A program made the translations under genes and the position numbers. From NCBI GenBank assembly GCA_965231925.1, contig OZ246894.1, positions 62,001-126,000 of the forward strand: 64,000 bases of DNA, given 5' to 3'. Every line of letters begins with the position of its first letter. Position 1 is the first letter of the stretch. The notes below the pieces were generated by a model. It was not told the origin of the DNA. It saw only the letters and a list, made by a program, of their open reading frames with translations, and ran no database searches. Of this stretch, positions 24,072-31,008 are shown in pieces. The DNA is from Poriferisodalis sp965231925. Its GTDB lineage: Bacteria > Actinomycetota > Acidimicrobiia > Acidimicrobiales > Poriferisodalaceae.

Positions 24072-24431
24072 TCAGGCGGGCTGATTCAGCTCGATCATGT
24101 TGCCGGCGGGGTCGAAGAAGAACGTCTGGCGGGCAGTCGTGCCCGGCAGCGGCACGGGGTCCTTGACCCTCACGCCGGCCTCGCGCAGCTCGGACACGGT
24201 CGCGTCGATGTCGTCCACCTTGAATGCCCAGTGCTGGCCCTTGGGCGGCACCCAATCGGCCACTTCGATGAGGTGCACCTCGCCGCCGCCCGAGGTCTGC
24301 AGCCACCGCCCGTTGAAGCCGAAGTCAGGCCGGTCCAGCGGCTTCATGCCCAGGACGTCGGTGTAGAACGGCGCCGCAGCGTCCACATCGGCGCAGTTGA
24401 TTGACACGTGATGCACAGGCCCCAGTTCCAT
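24072..24431 (-). CDS. VOC/glyoxalase-fold protein
   Basis: 119 residues with two beta-alpha-beta-beta-beta units of the vicinal-oxygen-chelate fold: 'HHVSINCADVDAAAPFYTDVLGMK' at the N-terminus and 'FFFDPAGNMIELNQ' at the C-terminus, including the usual metal-ligand His and Glu. It could be a lactoylglutathione-lyase-like, dioxygenase-like or resistance protein. ATG 24431. It converges on the exonuclease with a one-base gap between stops. Confidence 0.85.
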   Translation of the reverse strand: MELGPVHHVSINCADVDAAAPFYTDVLGMKPLDRPDFGFNGRWLQTSGGGEVHLIEVADWVPPKGQHWAFKVDDIDATVSELREAGVRVKDPVPLPGTTARQTFFFDPAGNMIELNQPA

Positions 24432-24612
24432 GCCCGCAGCTTACGCGCGCGGTGATACGGCAGGACCGGCGACGCGCACGAGCCAAGCAGCGCGACTCGG
24501 CGTCGGTCGAGGGTTCAATTTCCGCCCGCCAGCCGCCCCGCCGCGTTCGTTGCTCGCCATGCCGCCCGCGCGATGTGTCCCATGTCGCCTCCGCCGCCGT
24601 GCGGCCACACGA

Positions 24613-24630
24613 GTAGCACAATAATGCTAC
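24613..24630. promoter_or_regulatory. Palindrome in front of the MazE-like gene
   Basis: GTAGCA, six AT-rich bases, TGCTAC: a perfect 6-bp inverted repeat ending ten bases before the antitoxin ATG. The AT-rich centre could overlap a -10 box. The position fits an operator for antitoxin/toxin autoregulation. Confidence 0.6.
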
Positions 24631-24639
24631 GTTTGTGGC

Positions 24640-24915
24640 ATGAGGCGTCGAGTAAGCACTACAGTCGATGAAGACCTTCTCGCCCACGCTCGTGGGCTGC
24701 AAGCCTGGGACAGCGATGCAGCGATGATGGACGCCGCCCTCGAGGCTCTTGCCAAACGTCACCGCAAGGCCGAGATTGATGCGCAGTATGAGGTCTACGA
24801 CCGCATTCCGCTCAGCACACCCGATAAGTGGGGTGACTTGGAATCATTCCTGGCGGCCGACCTTCATCAGGCACAGCGCCCCGGGGAAACCGACACCGAC
24901 GAAGCACAGCCGTGA
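24640..24915 (+). CDS. Antitoxin of a MazEF-type pair
   Basis: 91 residues with the N-terminal ribbon-helix-helix-like DNA-binding pattern 'RRRVSTTVDEDLLAHARGL' and an acidic, probably disordered C-terminal tail, as expected for an antitoxin that wraps a MazF toxin. ATG 24640. The TGA stop (24913-24915) overlaps the toxin GTG by the sequence GTGA, so the two are translated together. It would neutralise the toxin and repress its own promoter, probably through the palindrome at 24613-24630. Confidence 0.82.
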   Translation: MRRRVSTTVDEDLLAHARGLQAWDSDAAMMDAALEALAKRHRKAEIDAQYEVYDRIPLSTPDKWGDLESFLAADLHQAQRPGETDTDEAQP

Positions 24916-25241
24916 ATGCGACGCGTCCACGGTGGGGTGAGGTCTGGTGGTGTGAAGCGCCGGACATCGGGCGCCGTCCAGTCGTCGTGTTGTTGCGCGA
25001 CTCCGCCTTGGATCGCCTGACGAATGCGGTAGTGGCGCCATGCACGACAACGATCCGAGGTTTGTCGAGCGAAGTTGTGCTTGAACCCGGTGACGATCCC
25101 GTAGCGGAACTCTCGGCCGTCAACCTGGACTCCGTGCGCATCACGTCTCAGGCTTCGATGGTGGAGCGCCTGGGTCGTCTGAGCGACGAACGGATGCGGC
25201 AGATCTGCACCGCGATGGAATTCGCGTTCTCCTGCGATTGA
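24912..25241 (+). CDS. MazF/PemK-type mRNA interferase
   Basis: 109 residues of the CcdB/MazF SH3-like barrel: 'RWGEVWWCEAPDIGRRPVVVLLRD' (R-P-V-V core), 'APCTTTIRGLSSEVVL' and 'LDSVRITSQASMVERLGRLSD'. MazF toxins cut mRNA at short sequence motifs. GTG 24912 overlaps the antitoxin stop. The conserved Arg and Thr in the first two blocks are present, so the toxin looks active. Confidence 0.88.
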   Translation: MNATRPRWGEVWWCEAPDIGRRPVVVLLRDSALDRLTNAVVAPCTTTIRGLSSEVVLEPGDDPVAELSAVNLDSVRITSQASMVERLGRLSDERMRQICTAMEFAFSCD

Positions 25242-25276
25242 ACACGCCTGATTCCGGGAGTGACACGGCGGCGAGG

Positions 25277-25840
25277 TCAGCGGATGATCCTGAAACCGAG
25301 ATGCTCGCGAAGCTTGCCAGCGACTCTGTCAAGGTAGTTCTCGACGTTACCGATCCGTTGGTAGCAGCCCAGGGCGCTGAACAGCAGCGTGTCGAACGCC
25401 ATGGACTCTGCCCAGTCGATGTCTGTGCGATAGCCCATGACGGCGGTCGCCTCGGTGCGTTTCCGGAACTCCTTCAAGCGCTGATCGCCGAGCCGCATGA
25501 CCGAACACGCACCGAAATGGATGATGCGACCCTGCGCGCGTCCCTCGAGCCATTCCCCCAATTCCTCCAACGTGACCGGCGATTTGCGTCCGTCGGGGAA
25601 CCAGAGAGAGCCGGGGGTGCCATGGAAGCTGAAGTAGCCGATGTCAAACTTGCGGTACTTGGCCAGGGTCCATTGCGTGAGGTAGTGCTTCAATTCCTCG
25701 GCTGTTCCAATGTCTCGAAAGATGACATCAGTCCCATTGAGCGCCTCGAGGAACCGAAGGATCGGTTGGACCGAGTACTGGCGCTTTAGATCGAGTTCGG
25801 GATCACCCTCGAGCGCAAAGACGCCGGTAGCAAAGGCCAT
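25277..25840 (-). CDS. Caspase-like (DUF6642-type) protein
   Basis: 187 residues. It resembles a family I know as DUF6642: 'GVFALEGDPE', 'VIFRDIGTAEELKHYLTQW', 'FDIGYFSFHGTPGSLWF', 'RIIHFGACSVM' and 'ATAVMGYRTDIDWAESMAFD'. The 'FHG' and 'GACS' pair, after successive hydrophobic strands, matches the His-Gly/Cys dyad of caspase/CHAT-fold peptidases. The reading as a protease is my inference from those two motifs. ATG 25840. It sits beside the MazEF pair and the restriction remnant, so it may belong to a defence cluster. Confidence 0.65.
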   Translation of the reverse strand: MAFATGVFALEGDPELDLKRQYSVQPILRFLEALNGTDVIFRDIGTAEELKHYLTQWTLAKYRKFDIGYFSFHGTPGSLWFPDGRKSPVTLEELGEWLEGRAQGRIIHFGACSVMRLGDQRLKEFRKRTEATAVMGYRTDIDWAESMAFDTLLFSALGCYQRIGNVENYLDRVAGKLREHLGFRIIR

Positions 25841-25917
25841 GGATTCCCCCTCCTGACAGCGCAGCCAGCGGCTGCGGCCCTGACAGGAGATGAGGCTAAT
25901 CTCGTAGGCTCTGGCAG

Positions 25918-27474
25918 ATGTCTGAGCCGACCATGGACGAGCGGCTGGAAGAGCTCGCCCGCCGCCGTGACGAGGCGCGCAACGCCGGTACCGAGCGGGC
26001 CGTCCAGCGCCAGCACGACAAGGGCAAGATGCTCGCCCGCGAGCGCATCGAGTACCTGTTCGACGACGGCACCTTCCACGAGCTCGACATGCTCGCTCGC
26101 CACAGGGCCCACGACGTCGGCCTCGACGAGCGCCCCTACACCGACGGCATCATCACCGGCTGGGGCAACATCGAGGGCCGCAAGGTCTTCGTGGCCAGCC
26201 AGGACTTCACCGTGTTCGGCGGCGCCCTCGGCGAGGTGTTCGCCGAGAAAACCCACAAGGTCATGGACCTCGCCGAGTCGGTCGGCGCCCCCATCATCGG
26301 CCTCAACGACGGCGCCGGCGCCCGCATCCAGGAAGGCGTCGTCTCGCTGGCCGGCTACGGCGGCATCTTCCGCCGCAACGTGCTGGCCTCGGGCGTCATC
26401 CCGCAGATCAGCGTCATCATGGGTCCGTGCGCCGGCGGCGCTGTGTACTCGCCCGCCATGACCGATTTCATCTTCATGGTGCGTGACTCCAGCCACATGT
26501 TCATCACCGGCCCCGACGTGGTGAAGACCGTCACCGGCGAGGATGTCACCCTCGAGGAGCTCGGCGGCGCCGGTTCGCACAGCACCAAGTCGGGCGTGGC
26601 CACGTTCGTGGCGGCCGACGAGAAGGCCGTCCTCGACGACGTGCGTTACCTGATGTCGTTCCTGCCGTCGAACAACCTCGACGCGCCGCCGGTCATCGAG
26701 GCCACGGACGAACCTGACCGCTGGTGCCCGTCGTTGCGCGACCTCATGCCGCATAGCCCCAACGTGCCCTACGACATGAAGCAGGTGATCGGCGAGGTCG
26801 TCGACGACGGCGACTTCTTCGAGTACCACGCCGCCTGGGCGGGCTCGATTGTTTGCGGTTTCGCACGGCTCAACGGCCGCTCAGTGGGCGTTGTGGGCAA
26901 TCAGCCGATGGTGATGGCCGGCGTGCTCGACATCGAGTCGTCGGAGAAGGCGGCCCGTTTCGTGCGCTTCTGTGACGCCTTCAACATCCCGCTGCTGACG
27001 TTCGTGGACGTGCCCGGGTTCCTGCCCGGCGTCGACCAGGAGCATGGCGGCATCATCCGCCACGGCGCCAAGCTCTTGTACGCCTACTGCGAGGCGACCG
27101 TGCCGCGGGTGCAGGTGATCACCCGCAAGGCCTACGGCGGCGCATATGTCGTCATGGATTCCAAGTCGGTGGGCTGCGACGTCAGCTTCGCCTGGCCCAC
27201 AGCCGAGCTGGCCGTGATGGGCCCCCAGGGAGCGGTGGAGATACTGAACCGGCGCGAGCTGCAGCAGGCCGCCGACCCCGAGGCCCGCAAAGCGGCGCTG
27301 GTCGACGAGTACAGCCGCAAGTATGCGAACCCCTACATCGCCGCCGAGCGAGGCATCGTGGATGCGGTCATCGACCCTGCCGAGACCCGCCAGAAGGTCA
27401 TCGCTGCATTCGACATGATCGGCGCCAAGCGCGAGGAGTTGCCGCGCCGCAAGCACGGCAACGTGCCCCTGTAG
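25918..27474 (+). CDS. Acyl-CoA carboxylase carboxyltransferase (beta) subunit
   Basis: 518 residues, the full length of a PccB/AccD-type subunit. Biotin-site and acyl-site motifs: 'TDGIITGWGNIEGRKVFV', 'GLNDGAGARIQEGV', 'MGPCAGGAVYSPAMTDF', 'FVDVPGFLPGVDQEHGGIIR' and 'KAYGGAYVVM'. It transfers CO2 from carboxybiotin to propionyl- or acetyl-CoA, making methylmalonyl- or malonyl-CoA. The biotin-carrying alpha subunit is not in the window. An epsilon-like small subunit and a CoA-transferase follow; a MeaA-type mutase lies 3.5 kb away, supporting a propionyl/methylmalonyl role. Confidence 0.93.
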   Translation: MSEPTMDERLEELARRRDEARNAGTERAVQRQHDKGKMLARERIEYLFDDGTFHELDMLARHRAHDVGLDERPYTDGIITGWGNIEGRKVFVASQDFTVFGGALGEVFAEKTHKVMDLAESVGAPIIGLNDGAGARIQEGVVSLAGYGGIFRRNVLASGVIPQISVIMGPCAGGAVYSPAMTDFIFMVRDSSHMFITGPDVVKTVTGEDVTLEELGGAGSHSTKSGVATFVAADEKAVLDDVRYLMSFLPSNNLDAPPVIEATDEPDRWCPSLRDLMPHSPNVPYDMKQVIGEVVDDGDFFEYHAAWAGSIVCGFARLNGRSVGVVGNQPMVMAGVLDIESSEKAARFVRFCDAFNIPLLTFVDVPGFLPGVDQEHGGIIRHGAKLLYAYCEATVPRVQVITRKAYGGAYVVMDSKSVGCDVSFAWPTAELAVMGPQGAVEILNRRELQQAADPEARKAALVDEYSRKYANPYIAAERGIVDAVIDPAETRQKVIAAFDMIGAKREELPRRKHGNVPL

Positions 27475-27507
27475 ATCGGCGGCGCAGATGGCACGAGCGA
27501 GCGACCG

Positions 27508-27714
27508 GTGACTGCGCCTGTGATCAGCGATTCGAACGTGGCCATCACGCCCGCCGCAACTGCGACCGAAGCCGCGGCCATCGTCACCGCACTCGAGCTG
27601 CTGTGGCCGCGTCCCGCTCCGCCTGCCCCCGACGCAGGCCCGCCCAGCAAGTGGCGTTTCAGCGGCCGCGCGTGGCAAGCCCCCACATCCTGGCCCGCCG
27701 TCCGCTACCGCTAG
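27508..27714 (+). CDS. Acyl-CoA carboxylase epsilon-like subunit
   Basis: 68 residues, GTG start. It begins 33 bp after the carboxyltransferase stop. Layout matches actinobacterial AccE/PccE: a disordered Pro/Ala linker, one amphipathic helix ('TATEAAAIVTALELL') and a C-terminal Trp-containing tail 'KWRFSGRAWQAPTSWP'. Such subunits bind the beta subunit and raise activity in Streptomyces and Mycobacterium. The sequence is short and low in complexity, so the call rests mostly on position and the tail motif. Confidence 0.6.
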   Translation: MTAPVISDSNVAITPAATATEAAAIVTALELLWPRPAPPAPDAGPPSKWRFSGRAWQAPTSWPAVRYR

Positions 27715-27746
27715 CCGTGACAGCCGGCCCGACTCCCGCGCCACCC

Positions 27747-28868
27747 ATGCCGCTCGACGGCTTGCGGGTCGTGGACCTGTCCTCAGTATTCGCCGGGCCG
27801 CACTGCGCCCGCTACCTGGCCGATTTCGGGGCCGATGTCATCAAGGTGGAACGGCCCGGCGGCGACACCGTCCGCAACATGGGCTGGCGCGATGCGCACG
27901 GCGAGACGCTGTGGTGGCGCCTCGTCAACCGCAACAAGCGCTGCGTGACGCTCGACCTCAAAGCAGACAGCGACCTCGCATTGCTGCGGCGACTGCTCAC
28001 TGTCGCCGATGTGCTGGTGGAGAACTTCCGCCCCGGCAAGCTCGAAGCCCTCGGACTGGTGCCCGACGAGCTGATCGAAGCCAACCCGAAGCTGGTGATC
28101 GTCCGGCTGACCGGCTTCGGTCAGGACGGTCCCTACCGCGACCGCCCCGGTTTCGCCACCCTCGCTGAGGCAATGAGCGGCTTCGCCTCCATGAACGGCG
28201 AGGCCGACGGCGCGCCGCTGCTGCCGCCGGTTGCGCTCACCGACGAGATTGCGGGGCTGGCCGGCGCGTTCGCAGCAATGGCGGCGCTGCACAGCGGCGT
28301 CGGCCAGGTGGTCGACGTCAACCTGCTCGACTCCATGTCCCAGGCGATGGGCCCGCTGATGACCGCCTGGCACTCCGAGGGCTACCTGCAGCCCCGCCTC
28401 GGATCAGGCATCCCCTACAGCGTCCCTCGGGGCACCTACCAGGCATCCGACGGGGGCTGGCTGGCCGTCAGTACGTCGAGCGACTCGGTCGCGGCACGAG
28501 TCATGGCGATGATCGGCATCGGTGACGACGAGCGCTTCACCACCTTCGAGGGCCGCATGGCCCACCGCGCCGAGCTCGACGCCGCCATGGCCGCATGGGT
28601 ATCGCAACGAACCCTTGCTGAAGCAGTAGCCGCCTTCGACAAGGCCCAAGCCGCAGCAGCACCAGTCCTCGACATGAGCCAGCTTGCCGACGACCCCCAT
28701 GCCAAAGCCAGAGATGTGTTCGTAGAGGTAGACGGCCTCAAACAGCAGAATGTGATTGCCCGTCTCAGCGCCACCCCCGGCCACGTCCGCTGGACCGGCC
28801 GAACCGAAGGCGCCGACAACAGCTCCCTCGCCAACATCACCGACGCCGACCCCTGGCCCAACCCCTGA
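27747..28868 (+). CDS. CaiB/BaiF-type CoA-transferase
   Basis: About 373 residues of the class III CoA-transferase fold: 'LDGLRVVDLSSVFAGPHCARYLADFGADVIKVERPGGD', and the catalytic Asp in 'ALTDEIAGLAGAFAAMAAL'. It moves CoA between organic acids. ATG 27747 matches the family start; GTG 27717, three bases after the epsilon-like gene, is also in frame. Direction and spacing place it in one operon with the carboxylase genes. Substrate pair unknown (formyl, succinyl, mesaconyl and carnitine types all share this fold). Confidence 0.88.
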   Translation: MPLDGLRVVDLSSVFAGPHCARYLADFGADVIKVERPGGDTVRNMGWRDAHGETLWWRLVNRNKRCVTLDLKADSDLALLRRLLTVADVLVENFRPGKLEALGLVPDELIEANPKLVIVRLTGFGQDGPYRDRPGFATLAEAMSGFASMNGEADGAPLLPPVALTDEIAGLAGAFAAMAALHSGVGQVVDVNLLDSMSQAMGPLMTAWHSEGYLQPRLGSGIPYSVPRGTYQASDGGWLAVSTSSDSVAARVMAMIGIGDDERFTTFEGRMAHRAELDAAMAAWVSQRTLAEAVAAFDKAQAAAAPVLDMSQLADDPHAKARDVFVEVDGLKQQNVIARLSATPGHVRWTGRTEGADNSSLANITDADPWPNP

Positions 28869-28905
28869 GCAGCCGAGCCAAAGAGCCAAGCGCCCAGAAG
28901 AACTA

Positions 28906-29024
28906 GGGGTGAGCGGGGGCAGGTGTGCCCACGCGCAGTTCGCAGCGCCCACAGCCCGTCCAGCGTTCAACAATCGGCGCTGCGCTTGTTTGAGCATGGG
29001 TGCATCTGCCCCCGATCACCCCGG
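28906..29024. repeat. E-family long-hairpin element, copy E2
   Basis: Left arm 'ggggtgagcgggggcaggtg...' pairs with the right arm ending 'cccccgatcacccc' through about 25 positions with a few mismatches. An inner stem pairs GCAGCGCC with GGCGCTGC. Shared words: 'acgcgcagttcgcagcgcc' and 'cttgtttgagcatgggtgc'. It lies between two convergent genes, 37 bp from one stop and 16 bp from the other. Confidence 0.85.
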
Positions 29025-29040
29025 CCCCGACCCTGCGAGC

Positions 29041-30405
29041 TCAGCCATCGGAGGTAATCGGCGCCACGCCCTTCAGCTTCAGCAAGACCCACCGAGCACC
29101 CTTCATCACGGGATAGGTAACACGCGAAATCAGCGGCGAACGAAACGCCAGCCGGTTGAACTTGTTGAACAACCCACGGTCCTCCGCCAGCAGCGCGAGC
29201 ACGTTCAGCGCATCGTGACCGACGAAGAAGCGCTCGCCGATCTTGACCACCATCCCGTCGTTGAGATCGTGCGGCAGCTCCCGGACTTCGGAGACGATCG
29301 GCCCGCCTTGACGGGCATCGACCAGCACGAATTCCCCGACTGACTGTTGCAGCCTCAGGTACTGGGCGTAGTTGTTGCACATCAGGCATTCGCCGTCATA
29401 CACGAGCCAGACGCGATCCGCCGGTGGAGGCTCCTGTGACCGCTGCCGGCGTTCGAGAGCGCGGAACCCGATGCCCACGATCGGCAGCGACCGAACAATG
29501 CCCGACAGCGAGAACCGTGCGGGGGCCAACGGCGACAGCAGCAAGAACAACCCCAGCATGACGATGTTCAGGGAGAACGAGATGTTCATGAGCCAGTCGC
29601 TCGTGATGTGGAACAGCATCAGCACAGCGCCGAACGGCCGATGCAGGTGGGGCCGGAACACCACCAGCAGCGCAAAGATCTCGATGTAGAGCGTCAGCCA
29701 CCACATCGACTGCGCCAGCCAGTTGTGCTGTGCCACGAACGGCAGCAGGACCGGGATGTTGTCGGCCTCGAGCAGCGCCCGGTCCAGCAGTATCCTCGAC
29801 ATGGCATCGGGCGAGAACACCTCGAGGCGGCTGTGCCAGATCTTCCAGAAGCCCGACAGCGTGTACGACAGCAAGATCAGTCCCTGTGCAAACCACAGGA
29901 CCGTGAGGCACGACAGCACGTTCGTGCGTGCCATGCGGGGGCCGTCGTCGCGCCGCGGCAGGAACAGCAACGCGAACCCGACGAAGAGGATCACGTGCGA
30001 GCCGTGGTTGATGGCTCCGTAGGAATTGGCAAGCGACACGTGCAACAGCAGGTACGCAAAGCTGCCCAGCCGCCACAGCAAGATTCTCGGGAAGCTCGCT
30101 GCAGCGATAGCGAACGCCAACCCGACCACCGTCACGACATGGTCGCGAGCGAACCACCCCCCTCCGGTCAGCCACTGCACGGCATCGATCGGCCACAGCG
30201 GCGCAGTGGGCGGCCGTCCCATGTAGGCCCGGCCGAACTGCAGCCCTGAAGTGCCGATGTTGAAGGCGAGAAACAGGTAGTAGAAGCGACTCAGCATGAC
30301 CACATCGGTGGCCGCCTCCCTCAGCTCGGCCGGGGTGCGATGTCCGGTCTCGCCCGCCTGCAGGACGGACCTGCGGATCCAGCGCATCGAGCTCTTCGTG
30401 CGCAC
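29041..30405 (-). CDS. HTTM membrane protein with C-terminal DCC thioredoxin-like domain
   Basis: 454 residues. Roughly residues 30-310 hold seven or eight hydrophobic segments in the pattern of HTTM (vitamin-K-dependent carboxylase-like) membrane proteins, for example 'RFYYLFLAFNIGTSG', 'LWFAQGLILLSYTLSGFWKI', 'ISFSLNIVMLGLFLLLSPL'. After residue ~335 a DUF393/DCC domain begins with 'WLVYDGECLMCNNYAQYL', carrying the C-x-x-C of thiol-disulfide oxidoreductases, and continues to 'DLNDGMVVKIGERFFVGHDAL'. GTG 30405. The partner gene 30412-30951 ends six bases upstream. The combination may be a membrane redox protein; function unknown. Confidence 0.8.
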   Translation of the reverse strand: MRTKSSMRWIRRSVLQAGETGHRTPAELREAATDVVMLSRFYYLFLAFNIGTSGLQFGRAYMGRPPTAPLWPIDAVQWLTGGGWFARDHVVTVVGLAFAIAAASFPRILLWRLGSFAYLLLHVSLANSYGAINHGSHVILFVGFALLFLPRRDDGPRMARTNVLSCLTVLWFAQGLILLSYTLSGFWKIWHSRLEVFSPDAMSRILLDRALLEADNIPVLLPFVAQHNWLAQSMWWLTLYIEIFALLVVFRPHLHRPFGAVLMLFHITSDWLMNISFSLNIVMLGLFLLLSPLAPARFSLSGIVRSLPIVGIGFRALERRQRSQEPPPADRVWLVYDGECLMCNNYAQYLRLQQSVGEFVLVDARQGGPIVSEVRELPHDLNDGMVVKIGERFFVGHDALNVLALLAEDRGLFNKFNRLAFRSPLISRVTYPVMKGARWVLLKLKGVAPITSDG

Positions 30406-30411
30406 GGCCGC

Positions 30412-30951
30412 CTACTCCGCGTCCGTGGACGGCCCGATGCGGCCGGTCTCGGTATTCCACTGGCCGATGACCTTGACCGGCCGGTAGAAGTCGGTCCTGA
30501 GCGCGATCCCGTCCGCGAGATCGTCGACCCCGTCCCGAACCTCGCGAAGGTCGACCTCGGCTTCGACGATGCTGAAGTCGATGCTGTGATCGCCGAGCGC
30601 TTGGTGGACGATCGGCACCAGCACGTCGGCAACCGTCTCGTCGCAGGGGTCGCCCCGGCGGCACGCCCAGGCGATGCTGCTCATCACCTTCCAGTCGCGA
30701 ATGTCGGTGCTCGGGATCAGGTAGAAGTCGCCGTTCGTCGGCTCGCCGTCGATCGCATCGATGGCCAGGCCGAACTCGGTCGTCTGCCAGTCGGGAATGT
30801 TCGCGAAGAGCTTCCATTTGAAGAACGGGAAGACCTCGCTGTGCTCGGACTCGAGCACCCCGTTGAGCGGGATCATCACCAGGTACAAGACGAAGAACGC
30901 CGGAACGAGCAGTTTGGCGAGCCGGAAACGGTTCTTCAGCAATGGATCCAC
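30412..30951 (-). CDS. Membrane-anchored hypothetical protein
   Basis: 179 residues. One N-terminal hydrophobic helix ('LLVPAFFVLYLVMIPLNGVL') then a soluble, acidic domain with 'FPFFKWKLFANIPDW' and two Cys in 'WACRRGDPCDE'. It could face outward and form a disulfide, which would suit the DCC thiol-oxidoreductase domain encoded just downstream. ATG 30951. I do not recognise a named family. Confidence 0.7.
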   Translation of the reverse strand: MDPLLKNRFRLAKLLVPAFFVLYLVMIPLNGVLESEHSEVFPFFKWKLFANIPDWQTTEFGLAIDAIDGEPTNGDFYLIPSTDIRDWKVMSSIAWACRRGDPCDETVADVLVPIVHQALGDHSIDFSIVEAEVDLREVRDGVDDLADGIALRTDFYRPVKVIGQWNTETGRIGPSTDAE

Positions 30952-31008
30952 ACCTCTGAACCCTGCGATCCGGCGACGCGCTCAGCTCGGATGCGAGTGA
31001 GGATACGG

